Below, one piece after another: positions 41,311 through 50,094 of a stretch of DNA of 64,000 nucleotides (the first letter of the stretch is position 1; each line of letters opens with the position of its first letter). Source of the stretch: Endoryza foliicola (lineage in GTDB: Bacteria; Bacteroidota; Bacteroidia; Chitinophagales; Chitinophagaceae); assembly GCA_965226965.1 (NCBI GenBank), contig OZ245715.1:4092001-4156000 (forward strand), read 5' to 3'. The translations under genes and the position numbers were made by a program. The notes under the pieces were generated by a model that ran no database searches, was not told the origin of the DNA, and worked only from the letters and a program-made list of their open reading frames with translations.

Positions 41311-42870
41311 TTAAAATTCGATTTTGGCAAACGTAAGATTGTTTCGGTAAAAACAAGGCAAAATCATCACTTTAGAACTCACTTGTTTTCCATACCGTGG
41401 TAGAAAATCCATATCGCGGTCCAAATTCTTCAAGGTAGGAAAGCGGGTGATTTTACCATCGGGAGCAACACTTTGATTGTTCAACAACATGGTTCTTCTC
41501 TCATACATATTAAATACTACTTGTATTTCACTTCCGGTAATCATCAAGAAATGAGATAGCAAAGCATCTGACTCATCATCGTATTGAGCCTTGGGAATGG
41601 CATTGTTCCATTCTAAGGTTCCTGCTGCATCTATTGAGAAGATCATGATGTTTTCAGAATGAAAACGGGTATTTTGATTGTTCCCGCGGCCATAATTCCA
41701 ACGATCCCAATAAAAACTATTGTATGGACTAGAATAGGGAGAATAGTAATAATAATTCAGTGGCGTCATCCATGGATTGTTGTAGAAATTGCGATAACCG
41801 AAGCGATCAAATGTAGTTCCTCTGGACGTTGTGTAGGACGATTCTGCAAAAAGTAATACCCCACCGTCTTTTCGAACAATGATATTGTTGATGAAGAAAT
41901 CATCGAACGCTGTTTTGATATTCGACTCAGGGCCTTTGGCCAATTTGCGCATTTCTTCGTTGAACACATATTCTTGTTCGCGCATCATGGCTCTTGTATT
42001 CTTATCCCATATGGCGGTATACAATCCATCGATATTCCCTCTTTTTTGCTTGTAATACAAAGCAGAGAAAATATAGCGTTTATTGGTATTATCTACTTTC
42101 AACTTGATATCATCCAAAATAACGTCTTTGGTTTTCAAGCTGGCTACGGTGAACTGTGAATCAGATGCAGCTTTTGTAACAATGCGCAAATCGGTGATCA
42201 ATTCCGATCCGTTCTTCTTTATGTATTTTCCAAACACCATATCCCCTTCGTTATCGAGCATAAAGTCGGTAAAGAAATCGTTGGTTTCCTCCATCGGCAT
42301 ATCGAGACGGTGCTTGTACTTGAGTTCTAATTGACTGTTGTAGAGTAAGGTGGTGAATTTGAAATTGCGAGAATCCTTGCTGTTTATTTTGAAAACCATG
42401 ATCTGCTTCTTATCGTCGCTAAATATGGTAGTATAGATCTTATTGTTGGCCGACCAACCAATTTTCGTAGTATCCAGTTCTACAGGCTCTGTAATGCGTT
42501 TCCCTTTACCATCAATTTTTACCGCCATACAATAAACGATATTGCGTTTTTGGATCTGATAGATCATCCAGGCGAAATCACTGTAGGCAACAAAGTCAAC
42601 ATTGATCCATCGATCGTCCATATCGGTTTGTTTAACCCTATCAACGAATTTCATATCAGCATCATAAACACTGATATCGTTCATATTTCGGTTATTCTTA
42701 AAAACGAGGAAATTCCCCCCAACTTTGCCGATGATTTCGAAATTGGTGCGCTTGGTATCCTCGTGCTCGGGTTCAGTATAAGAGATTTTCTGTGCTTGAA
42801 CTGTTACGCTAATCAAGCCTAATACCAGCAAGCAAATGCCTTTGAGTGTTATATAGATTTTCATCTTCAT
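41311..42870 (-). CDS. Hypothetical secreted protein, possible beta-propeller-like repeat
   Basis: 519 residues with a signal peptide (MKMKIYITLKGICLLVLGLI ... VQAQ). Repeated short beta-strand patterns such as NFLVFKNNRNMNDISVYDADMKF and DEQ-like turns suggest a beta-rich, propeller-type fold. A Tyr/Asn/Ser/Pro-rich insertion (NPWMTPLNYYYYSPYSSPY region, about residues 365-400) is striking. No known domain is recognised. A similar architecture is seen in the 52819 protein, but I could not show homology. Probably periplasmic or surface-located. Confidence 0.72.
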   Translation of the reverse strand: MKMKIYITLKGICLLVLGLISVTVQAQKISYTEPEHEDTKRTNFEIIGKVGGNFLVFKNNRNMNDISVYDADMKFVDRVKQTDMDDRWINVDFVAYSDFAWMIYQIQKRNIVYCMAVKIDGKGKRITEPVELDTTKIGWSANNKIYTTIFSDDKKQIMVFKINSKDSRNFKFTTLLYNSQLELKYKHRLDMPMEETNDFFTDFMLDNEGDMVFGKYIKKNGSELITDLRIVTKAASDSQFTVASLKTKDVILDDIKLKVDNTNKRYIFSALYYKQKRGNIDGLYTAIWDKNTRAMMREQEYVFNEEMRKLAKGPESNIKTAFDDFFINNIIVRKDGGVLLFAESSYTTSRGTTFDRFGYRNFYNNPWMTPLNYYYYSPYSSPYNSFYWDRWNYGRGNNQNTRFHSENIMIFSIDAAGTLEWNNAIPKAQYDDESDALLSHFLMITGSEIQVVFNMYERRTMLLNNQSVAPDGKITRFPTLKNLDRDMDFLPRYGKQVSSKVMILPCFYRNNLTFAKIEF

Positions 42871-43036
42871 CTTCTTTATAGCAGCATCTTATATGCCAAA
42901 TTACGGATTGTGGTTGCCTTGCCCAAACTTTATCCTCAAATTTAAGAAATTGGTTCTCAGGGTTGGGGATGCGGGGTTTCGGGTATTTACACAGTTAAAT
43001 ACAATAAAAATGGATGCTATTTAGTTTTTTTACCTA

Positions 43037-43044
43037 TACCTTTG
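43037..43044 (+). promoter_or_regulatory. Candidate -7 element of kup (TACCTTTG)
   Basis: TACCTTTG fits TAnnTTTG. Transcription would begin near 43051, before the ATG of the small upstream ORF at 43063 and before the candidate kup start codons. Confidence 0.45.
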
Positions 43045-43062
43045 TTGTGTCATTTTAACACT

Positions 43063-43161
43063 ATGACAACAACTGTAGCCGGTTGGCCGGCATCAGAACT
43101 TCAAGTTTTCTTACCGTGGGCAAACATAATATCAACAAAGTTAGCGCTGCTACCTTACTGA
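43063..43161 (+). other. Short ORF overlapping the kup start
   Basis: ATG at 43063 opens a 32-codon frame (MTTTVAGWPASELQVFLPWA and on to TGA at 43159-43161) in a different frame from kup, overlapping its first codons. It could be a leader peptide, or the remnant of the true kup start after a small frameshift. No ribosome-binding evidence decides this. Confidence 0.25.
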
Positions 43162-45140
43162 TCGCATTAGGAATTATCTATGGAGACATTGGAACTTCTC
43201 CACTCTACGTTTTCAACGCAGTTATCAATGGCCGTGAAATAAGAGAAGACCTCATTTTGGGGAGCTTGTCTTGTATTATTTGGACCTTGACCCTGCAAAC
43301 CACTGTTAAATACGTAATACTGACCCTCCGGGCCGATAACCGTGGGGAAGGTGGGATCTTCTCCCTCTATGCCTTGGTTCGCCGCCAGAAAAAATGGTTG
43401 GTGATTCCTGCCATGCTGGGCGGAGCCGCCCTCCTGGCCGATGGTATGATCACGCCTCCCATCTCCGTAGCTTCGGCTATTGAAGGTTTGAAGCAGGTGC
43501 CTGCATTCCACGACATTACGCAAACCACCATCGTATACATCGTTGTAGCCATTATCGCGCTGCTGTTCTTCCTTCAGCAATTTGGAACAGCATCCATTGG
43601 GAAATTGTTCGGACCAATGATGTTTATTTGGTTCGTCATGCTGGCTGCCATTGGTATCAGTCATATTTCTGACGACCTCGATATTCTAAAAGCTTTCTCT
43701 CCTCACTACGCCATACAATTGCTCACCACGTATCCAAAAGGGTTCTGGATCTTAGGTGCCGTGTTCCTTTGTACCACCGGGGCTGAAGCCTTGTACAGCG
43801 ATTTGGGCCACTGTGGAAGAGACAATATTCGCATCTCTTGGATCTTTGTAAAATCAACCTTGATACTGAACTATCTTGGGCAGGGTGCTTGGTTGCTCAC
43901 GCAAAAAGGGAAGGTATTTGCGAATGAAGACCTTTTGAAAAAACCGGAGTTTTTAGCGCAATTCCCCAATGCTTTAGAACTGAAATCAACATTTTATAGC
44001 ATCATGCCTCAGGGCTGGTTTCTTTATGTGGGTGTGGCCATTGCTACTATGGCGGCCATTATTGCCAGTCAGGCCTTGATCAGCGGATCATTTACATTGG
44101 TAAGTGAAGCGATGCGATTGAACCTTTGGCCAAAAATGAAGATCAACTTCCCTTCAGAGGAAAGAGGTCAATTGTTCATTCCAGGAATCAACGTTTTGTT
44201 GTTTTTAGGATGTACAGGTATCACCTTGTACTTCCAATCGTCCTCCAACATGGAAGCAGCTTACGGCTTGGCCATTACCATGTGTATGATTGCTACTACT
44301 ATTCTTTTCGCTAATTTTCTCATTACCAAGCGAGCCGCTTCATTTTTAATTTATCTATTCTTAGTAGTGTATTTGGCAATTGAATTTTCATTCCTCTTTG
44401 CCAACCTCGATAAATTCCCTCACGGTGGTTATGTAACCTTAATTGTAGGAGGCGGACTTTTCGCGGTCATGTATATTTGGTTCCGCAGTAGAAAAATCAA
44501 AAATCGGTACGTTGAATTTGTGCGCTTGGAACACTACATCCCACAAATTCAGGAATTAAGCAACGACCGTACGGTTCCTAAATATGCAACACACTTGGTG
44601 TATCTCACAAGTGCCAACAATCCAAAAGAAATTGAACACAAAATCATCTATTCCATTCTTAATAAAAAACCGAAACGTGCGGATATCTATTGGTTTGTGC
44701 ACGTTGATACCTTAGACGACCCCTATACTTGCGAATACTCCGTAGATCATATCATTCCGAATGACATCATTCGAGTTGAATTCCGCTTAGGATTCAGAAT
44801 GGAACCTAAGATTAACCTGATGTTCCGTAAAGTGGTGGCCGATTTGGTGGCGAATAAAGAAGTGAACATCACTAGTAGGTACGAAAGTTTAGAACGTAAC
44901 AATGTAGTTGGCGATTTCCAATTTATTGTGATGGAGAAGTACCTGAGCCAAGACAATGAGCTCCCTTATTTCGAACGTATCATTATGCGCATGTACTTCT
45001 GGTTAAAAGAATTGAGTCTTTCAGAAGAAAGAGGATTTGGATTGGATACTGCGAATGTAACTATTGAAAAATTCCCTTTGATTGTATCACCTGTTCCCGA
45101 CTTGAAGTTGAAACGAGTTTACAACGAAGAGGAAGTTTAA
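43116..45140 (+). CDS. kup: KUP-family potassium uptake protein
   Basis: About 674 residues from GTG at 43116 (MGKHNINKVSAATLL); a TTG at 43083 would add eleven. There is no in-frame ATG at the N-terminus. Signature GIIYGDIGTSPLYVF near the start and about twelve membrane segments up to residue 450, then a C-terminal cytosolic domain of about 200 residues (typical Kup length 620-700). Proton-coupled potassium import at the inner membrane. Followed 14 bp later by a rhodanese-like gene in the same direction. Confidence 0.95.
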   Translation: MGKHNINKVSAATLLIALGIIYGDIGTSPLYVFNAVINGREIREDLILGSLSCIIWTLTLQTTVKYVILTLRADNRGEGGIFSLYALVRRQKKWLVIPAMLGGAALLADGMITPPISVASAIEGLKQVPAFHDITQTTIVYIVVAIIALLFFLQQFGTASIGKLFGPMMFIWFVMLAAIGISHISDDLDILKAFSPHYAIQLLTTYPKGFWILGAVFLCTTGAEALYSDLGHCGRDNIRISWIFVKSTLILNYLGQGAWLLTQKGKVFANEDLLKKPEFLAQFPNALELKSTFYSIMPQGWFLYVGVAIATMAAIIASQALISGSFTLVSEAMRLNLWPKMKINFPSEERGQLFIPGINVLLFLGCTGITLYFQSSSNMEAAYGLAITMCMIATTILFANFLITKRAASFLIYLFLVVYLAIEFSFLFANLDKFPHGGYVTLIVGGGLFAVMYIWFRSRKIKNRYVEFVRLEHYIPQIQELSNDRTVPKYATHLVYLTSANNPKEIEHKIIYSILNKKPKRADIYWFVHVDTLDDPYTCEYSVDHIIPNDIIRVEFRLGFRMEPKINLMFRKVVADLVANKEVNITSRYESLERNNVVGDFQFIVMEKYLSQDNELPYFERIIMRMYFWLKELSLSEERGFGLDTANVTIEKFPLIVSPVPDLKLKRVYNEEEV

Positions 45141-45154
45141 TTTGATCAGTTTTC

Positions 45155-45460
45155 ATGAATTATATTGAACCAAATGAGTTGAAATCCTGGATCGACAACG
45201 GCCAGGATTTTCAGTTAATAGATGTAAGAGAAGACTACGAAAGAGCCCAATTTAATATTGGAGGGCTTTGGATTCCTTTGCCGGAGATCATGGAACATTT
45301 GGATCAAATTGATGCTTCGAAGCCGGTGGTATTTTATTGTAAAATGGGCATCAGAAGTGGTATTGCATTACAACGTTTAGAGCCTCGTTTTCCTTCCACT
45401 ACTTTTTACAATCTCAAGGGAGGCATGGAAGCTTGGAAGAAGATTTTCAAGCTTGGTTAG
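45155..45460 (+). CDS. Single-domain rhodanese-like protein
   Basis: 101 residues, one rhodanese domain: LIDVREDYERAQFNIGG at the N-terminal part and the active-site loop FYCKMGIRSG with the catalytic Cys. This loop length is that of sulfurtransferases acting on persulfides. Cytosolic, no signal peptide. It lies between kup and two alpha/beta hydrolase genes with short gaps, so is probably cotranscribed; a functional link to potassium transport is not evident. Confidence 0.92.
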   Translation: MNYIEPNELKSWIDNGQDFQLIDVREDYERAQFNIGGLWIPLPEIMEHLDQIDASKPVVFYCKMGIRSGIALQRLEPRFPSTTFYNLKGGMEAWKKIFKLG

Positions 45461-45481
45461 TTTTCTTATCTTAGGATAGGA

Positions 45482-46270
45482 ATGATTGCCTACCTACCAT
45501 ATTTACTGCTCGGAATTGTACTGCTCTCGGTACTGGCCTATTTCATTCAAGAACGTTTCATCTTCAAGCCTGAAAAATTACACCAAGAATTCATTTTCAA
45601 ATACGATGTGCCTTTCAGTGAACTCTTTTTTGATGTTGAACCAGGTGTTCGCATCAATGGTTTACATTTTCACAGAAACAAGCCGAAAGGTTTGGTGCTC
45701 TATTTTCATGGAAACACTAGAAGCATTAAAGGATGGGCAAAATATGCAGCGGATTTTTACCGCTACGACTATGATGTAGTGCTCATCGATTATAGAGGCT
45801 TTGGAAAAAGCACGGGAAAGCGTTCAGAGAAAAGTATGTTATCAGATGTACAATTTGTATACGATTCACTACGAAAACAGTATCCGGAAGATCATTTGAT
45901 AGTATATGGGAGAAGCATGGGAAGCGGCTTTGCCACCAAACTTGCATCAGACAATAACCCACGCTATCTAATTTTGGATGCTCCCTATTATAGTTTCAAA
46001 AAAGTAGCACAGCGATTTCTACCTTTCTTACCTGTTCGTTGGGTATTAAGGTATCATTTAAGAACGGATGCTTGGATCAAAAATGTGAAATGCCATACTT
46101 ATATCATACACGGAACCAAAGACCGCTTGATCCCCATTTCACATAGTGAAAAACTTAGAAGCATTAACCCACATTATATTACATTGATTAGAATTGTGGG
46201 AGGTGGTCATAATAATTTACCTTCGTTCAACGAATACCATAGTTTTATTCGCGACATCCTTAAGGAATGA
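45482..46270 (+). CDS. Membrane-anchored alpha/beta hydrolase
   Basis: 262 residues. One N-terminal membrane segment (YLPYLLLGIVLLSVLAYFI) followed by an alpha/beta hydrolase domain: oxyanion-region YFHGNTRS, nucleophile elbow GRSMGSG, the acid in HGTKDRLIP and the His in GGGHNNLP. Similar to BEM46/FrsA-like hydrolases with unknown substrates. It overlaps the next, paralogous gene by ATGA. Confidence 0.88.
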   Translation: MIAYLPYLLLGIVLLSVLAYFIQERFIFKPEKLHQEFIFKYDVPFSELFFDVEPGVRINGLHFHRNKPKGLVLYFHGNTRSIKGWAKYAADFYRYDYDVVLIDYRGFGKSTGKRSEKSMLSDVQFVYDSLRKQYPEDHLIVYGRSMGSGFATKLASDNNPRYLILDAPYYSFKKVAQRFLPFLPVRWVLRYHLRTDAWIKNVKCHTYIIHGTKDRLIPISHSEKLRSINPHYITLIRIVGGGHNNLPSFNEYHSFIRDILKE

Positions 46271-47064
46271 TTATGTGGAAGAAAATTGCCTTTCGTTGGA
46301 TCAAAGTACTTGTATTGGTGTATTCCATCATTGGAATTGTTTTTTACTATGTACAAGACAAGATCTTTTTTCACCCAACAGTTTTAAGCCAAGACTATCA
46401 ATACAATTACCAGGGAAAACTAAAGGAGGTTTTCATTCCCGTAAACGATCAGTCTACTCTTCATTTCGTTCAATTCAAAACACCAGATACCGCCAAAGGT
46501 GTAGTGTTGTACTTTCACGGTAATAGAGATAATATTTCTCACTATTTGAATGCTGTTCCTCCCTTGGTAGCTCAAGGATATGAGGTTTGGATGTTAGAGT
46601 ATCCGGGGTTTGGGAAAGCTACCGGAAACTTCACAGAACAGAACTTATATGAATGGGCTTTGCAGCTTTACAAATACGCTCGACCTCATTTCCAACCCAA
46701 TCAAATAGTAATTTATGGAAGAAGTCTAGGAACAGGCATTGCGGCGCAATTGGCATCCATTAGAGATTGTAGGCAGTTGATCTTAGAAGCCCCTTACTAT
46801 GATTTTAGAAATGTGGCACGCCCTTATCTGTTTTTATATCCGTTAAACAGAATGATTTCTTTCGGTTTTCCTACTTATCAATATTTGCAAAAAGTAACGG
46901 CTCCTGTTACACTCATTCATGGAACCGATGACGGAGTGATCTCTTATCGAAACAGTGCAGCGCTATCAAAACTTTTCAAACCGGGCGACACATTAATAAC
47001 CGTAAAAGGTGGTAGCCATAACGACTTGTTGAATTTTCCGGAAGCTAGAGTAACCATTAAATAA
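46267..47064 (+). CDS. Membrane-anchored alpha/beta hydrolase (paralogue of the preceding gene)
   Basis: 265 residues, same layout as its upstream neighbour: N-terminal membrane segment (FRWIKVLVLVYSIIGIVFYY), YFHGNRDN, nucleophile elbow GRSLGTG, HGTDDGVIS and GGSHNDLL. The start overlaps the upstream stop (ATGA); a second Met two codons on (46273) is possible. The two genes clearly arose by tandem duplication and have diverged substantially. Substrate unknown. Confidence 0.88.
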   Translation: MIMWKKIAFRWIKVLVLVYSIIGIVFYYVQDKIFFHPTVLSQDYQYNYQGKLKEVFIPVNDQSTLHFVQFKTPDTAKGVVLYFHGNRDNISHYLNAVPPLVAQGYEVWMLEYPGFGKATGNFTEQNLYEWALQLYKYARPHFQPNQIVIYGRSLGTGIAAQLASIRDCRQLILEAPYYDFRNVARPYLFLYPLNRMISFGFPTYQYLQKVTAPVTLIHGTDDGVISYRNSAALSKLFKPGDTLITVKGGSHNDLLNFPEARVTIK

Positions 47065-47080
47065 TAATGGTTCGGCTCAA

Positions 47081-47992
47081 TTAAGACTCAAAAAGTTTCG
47101 TTCCCTGTTCTGTTACATGCAAACTGTAGTTGGCACCATGCTTTACAGCGTAGTTGGCAGTTTCGTGACTTATAGGAAAATCGTAGCAAACCGGATACTT
47201 ATATTCTTCAACTAAATCGGCAATGGTTTCGAAAGCCGATTTACCGAAGGAGCGCTCGGTATCTTTCATTCCGCTAAATCCTCCAATGATTAAACCGGCC
47301 AGTTTATCTAATTTTCCGGCGCGTTTTAACTGAAGCATCATGCGGTCAACATGATAAATTTGTTCGTCTAAATCTTCTAAGAATAAGATTCGCCCCTTTG
47401 TTTTGATTTCAGAAGAAGTACTCAATAGATGCACCAGCAAACTCAGATTCCCACCAACCAAGGGCCCTTCACCAAATCCGTTTCTATTCAATGAATGAGC
47501 ATTTACTTCAATGAGCGGCGTTTTTCCACTCAATAGTTTTCTCAAAGATTGTACATAAGGAGTATCTACTCCACCATTATTAAACGCTGCTCCCATAGGA
47601 CCATGAATGCTAGCAACATCGTAGTTCGAATAGAGATGACTGTGAAAAACCGTGATGTCACTGAATCCGATGATCCATTTTGGCTGCTTTTTGAATTGTT
47701 TCCAATTCAATTGATCAATGATTCGAGAACTACCGTAACCACCACGCCCACAAAGAATGGCTTTTATTTCAGAATCGTCTAGCATTGCTTGAAAATCGGC
47801 GGCTCTTTCTGCGTCGGTTCCGGAGAAATAATTGGTGGAGCTACTGCCCACGGTGGCACCCAACTTCACTTGATAGCCCCATTGCTCTAGGCTGTTAATG
47901 CAGGTTTGCAGTTTCTCAGTGGACATATAGCCTGCCGGGCAAGTAATGCCTACTAGGTCACCTTTTTTCAAATATGGAGGAATAGTTATCAT
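47081..47992 (-). CDS. LD-carboxypeptidase (peptidase family S66)
   Basis: 303 residues. Opening GDLVGITCPAGYMS, then GTDAERAADFQAMLDD, CGRGGYGSSRI, and the nucleophile Ser in IGFSDITVF. The Glu lies in LFLEDLDE and the His in FPISHETANY, the S66 Ser-Glu-His triad. Removes the terminal D-Ala from tetrapeptides during murein recycling. No signal peptide, so cytosolic. Convergent with the upstream hydrolase gene, 16 bp apart. Downstream partner of a second S66 gene 15 bp away. Confidence 0.93.
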   Translation of the reverse strand: MITIPPYLKKGDLVGITCPAGYMSTEKLQTCINSLEQWGYQVKLGATVGSSSTNYFSGTDAERAADFQAMLDDSEIKAILCGRGGYGSSRIIDQLNWKQFKKQPKWIIGFSDITVFHSHLYSNYDVASIHGPMGAAFNNGGVDTPYVQSLRKLLSGKTPLIEVNAHSLNRNGFGEGPLVGGNLSLLVHLLSTSSEIKTKGRILFLEDLDEQIYHVDRMMLQLKRAGKLDKLAGLIIGGFSGMKDTERSFGKSAFETIADLVEEYKYPVCYDFPISHETANYAVKHGANYSLHVTEQGTKLFES

Positions 47993-48007
47993 GATAATGG
48001 ATTCATC

Positions 48008-49018
48008 TTATAGTTCACGCAAGGTAGTGCCATCAGCTGTTACTTCCAACTGATAGGAGATTCCTAGCTTTAAGGGGCGGTTGTCTTTTTGATGCCCGAT
48101 CGGAAAATCGAAACTTACCGGATAACCGTAGTCTTTTACTTTTTCAAGTACAATTTGTTCTAAACTCTTTCCAAATTCTTCTCCCGGATCATCGGGTTTT
48201 ATTTTAAACCCTCCTATAACCAATCCGTTCAAGTTTTCGAGCTTTCCACTTCTTTTTAAGTTCCAAAACATTCGATCGATGCTGTATAAATATTCACCGG
48301 TATCTTCAACTACTAAAATTTTTCCTTTTGTATTGAGATCGGAATGAGAACCGGCCATCGACTCAATGCATTTCAAATTACCACCAACTAAAACTCCTTT
48401 TGCAATACCCATTTGATTGCTTTGGTTGGCCAATGCAGTAGTAAGGATGGGCTCCCCCATCAAACAATCTTTAATGAGTGTAATAGACGATTTCTGGACT
48501 TCATCGGCTTGCTCCCAATCATCAGGAAAGCTATTGCACATTTTAGAGTGGATAGAGGCAAGGTTAATTTGTCGATTCAAATGACTGTGCAAAAATGTTA
48601 TGTCACTAAATCCGATGATCCACTTTGGATGCTTCTTGAATTTTTCGAAGTTCAATCGATCCATCATTCTCACTACGCCGTATCCTCCTCTAGCACACAT
48701 GATGGCGCCGATAGATTCATCGTCTAAAAAGCGTTGAAAATCGGCAGCACGTTCAATATCGGAACCACCAAGGGTGCCTTCTCTTTTTCCAATGGTATCT
48801 CCTATTACAATTTCAAATCCCCACCCTTGCATCATCTTAACTGCAGGTTGAATTTGTTCCAATGTAATGTAACCCGCGGGTGATGTAATGGCAATTTTTC
48901 CTCCTGTTTTTAGATATGGAGGGCGTTGTGGATGTTTTACTTCTGGTTCATTGCCTGTTGGCATCATGGAACCTACACCCAAAAGAGAAAGAGATTGTAT
49001 GAATTCGGAGCGCTGCAA
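48008..49018 (-). CDS. LD-carboxypeptidase family S66 paralogue, probably exported
   Basis: 336 residues; the S66 core is intact (ITSPAGYITLEQ, GGSDIERAADFQRFLDD, CARGGYGVVRM, nucleophile in IGFSDITFL, Glu in VVEDTGE, His in FPIGHQKDN). It has an extra N-terminus of about 35 residues, MQRSEFIQSLSLLGVGSMMP, which resembles a degraded export or Tat-like signal with a single Arg. If exported, this copy would act in the periplasm and the downstream copy in the cytosol. Tandem duplicate of the 47081 gene. Confidence 0.9.
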   Translation of the reverse strand: MQRSEFIQSLSLLGVGSMMPTGNEPEVKHPQRPPYLKTGGKIAITSPAGYITLEQIQPAVKMMQGWGFEIVIGDTIGKREGTLGGSDIERAADFQRFLDDESIGAIMCARGGYGVVRMMDRLNFEKFKKHPKWIIGFSDITFLHSHLNRQINLASIHSKMCNSFPDDWEQADEVQKSSITLIKDCLMGEPILTTALANQSNQMGIAKGVLVGGNLKCIESMAGSHSDLNTKGKILVVEDTGEYLYSIDRMFWNLKRSGKLENLNGLVIGGFKIKPDDPGEEFGKSLEQIVLEKVKDYGYPVSFDFPIGHQKDNRPLKLGISYQLEVTADGTTLREL

Positions 49019-49038
49019 GCGAATGAATTTACTTTAGT

Positions 49039-49046
49039 CAAATATA
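49039..49046 (-). promoter_or_regulatory. Candidate -7 element of the S66 pair (TATATTTG)
   Basis: Minus strand TATATTTG fits TAnnTTTG, about 21 bp before the start codon at 49018. A purine-rich stretch (49060-49095) that resembles part of the dispersed repeat lies just upstream. Confidence 0.4.
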
Positions 49047-49197
49047 CGGTATTGATCAAGAACGAGGAAGCGAGGAAAGAGGAAAGGAGGAATTAGTTGA
49101 TGGGCGAATGTAATAATTTGTGCAACGGAAATGGTACGCGTTGCTTATCAACAGCTACCGCAAAAAGTAGTAACTTGCATGAATAAACAAAAACTGT

Positions 49198-49422
49198 ATG
49201 TCAACCAAAATTACCATTAACCCTAACGGTTCTATTAAAGTAGAAGGCGATTTTCAGATTTTCGATAAAGAGGGAAATCAATACGATTTAGGTGGAAGAG
49301 AGATCATTTCTTTGTGCCGCTGTGGTCATTCTAAAAACAAACCATTTTGCGATGGTTCGCATAAGGGGCAATTTGAAGATGAAGCGAAGGCGTTTGCGTT
49401 GCCGCCAAAAAAAACGGTGTAA
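49198..49422 (+). CDS. CDGSH iron-sulfur domain protein
   Basis: 74 residues ending in a CDGSH [2Fe-2S] motif: CRCGHSKNKPFCDGSH, with three Cys and one His as ligands. The N-terminal half (ITINPNGSIKVEGDFQIFD) is the short beta domain often found with it in bacteria. Small cytosolic redox or Fe-S transfer protein. Its stop codon TAA is the first triplet of the AT-rich element at 49420-49455. Confidence 0.93.
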   Translation: MSTKITINPNGSIKVEGDFQIFDKEGNQYDLGGREIISLCRCGHSKNKPFCDGSHKGQFEDEAKAFALPPKKTV

Positions 49423-49455
49423 TTAATAATTAACAATTAATAATTAATAATTGGG
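49420..49455 (+). repeat. AT-rich element, left flank of the four-helix-bundle cassette
   Basis: TAATTAATAATTAACAATTA followed by ATAATTAATAATTGG. It shares 26 bases in inverted orientation with the element at 50003-50042. The first TAA is the stop codon of the CDGSH gene. Confidence 0.8.
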
Positions 49456-49557
49456 GGCTTGACAGAGAATTGATTGTGTATTACATCGGTTCACCGAACA
49501 CTAAACTTGCATCCACTGCATTCCGCCAATTATTAATTATTATTTCCACCAATAGGA

Positions 49558-49911
49558 TCAAGAAATATTCTTGCGAAGTGAATTAATAATTGCAGTTATT
49601 ATTTTTATTAGTTCAACTACTTTGCTTTTAAGCTCTTCCCCTGATGGATATTCTGACGAATGTTCGCAAACCTCAATCCAATAAAGCGTTTCATTCGCTT
49701 CCTTTAAAGCTATTTTTAGTTTGTGAATAAAATCTACTTTACTCTCTGCAAATTGAGATTCATGAATTAAAGCACCTATTGCAGTTCCAGAGCGCAGCAA
49801 TTGTTTAGCAACTACAAATTTTTGCATCCGGTTAAGTTTCTCACCGAACGCAATTATCTCTAATGCAAATTGCATTGATTTCTCTTTAACTATATTCTCT
49901 TTTCCTGACAT
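49558..49911 (-). CDS. Four-helix-bundle protein (S23 / 23S rRNA intervening-sequence protein type)
   Basis: 117 residues from the Met at 49911 (MSGKENIVKEKSMQF); a frame from 49953 adds 14 residues and is less likely. Helical throughout, with the family's SMQFALEIIAFGEKL opening, VAKQLLRSGTAIGALIHESQ core and KIALKEANETLYWIEVC segment. Such proteins occur as free genes in many copies in Bacteroidota and inside 23S rRNA intervening sequences elsewhere. It stands alone between inverted AT-rich elements (49420-49455 and 50003-50042), like cargo. Function unknown. Confidence 0.9.
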   Translation of the reverse strand: MSGKENIVKEKSMQFALEIIAFGEKLNRMQKFVVAKQLLRSGTAIGALIHESQFAESKVDFIHKLKIALKEANETLYWIEVCEHSSEYPSGEELKSKVVELIKIITAIINSLRKNIS

Positions 49912-50002
49912 AATTCCGCAAATTATTGCGAAAACTAATTCTTCTATTGACAATACAATCAGAACTTAAACAATGCATTGTACAACCTATACTTGCGGAA
50001 TC

Positions 50003-50042
50003 GTATAATTATTAATTGTTAATTATTAATTATTAATTAAAA
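50003..50042 (-). repeat. AT-rich element, right flank of the four-helix-bundle cassette
   Basis: ATAATTATTAATTGTTAATT followed by ATTAATTATTAATTAA; the reverse complement of the left flank over 26 bases. It runs into the T run of the aconitase terminator. Confidence 0.8.
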
Positions 50043-50073
50043 AAAGGAGCTCGCGAAACCACGAACTCCTTTT
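50035..50073 (-). terminator. Terminator of the aconitase gene
   Basis: Minus strand: AAAAGGAGTTCG / CGCGAGCTCCTTTT hairpin with one mismatch, followed by seven T, 22 bp past the stop codon. Its T run merges with the AT-rich element. Confidence 0.75.
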
Positions 50074-50094
50074 CCTTATAATTCAATCTCTTGC

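Noticed and set aside
43167..43664. 165-residue minus-strand ORF inside kup
   Set aside because: Antisense shadow of a clear membrane transporter; no start context and no recognisable family.
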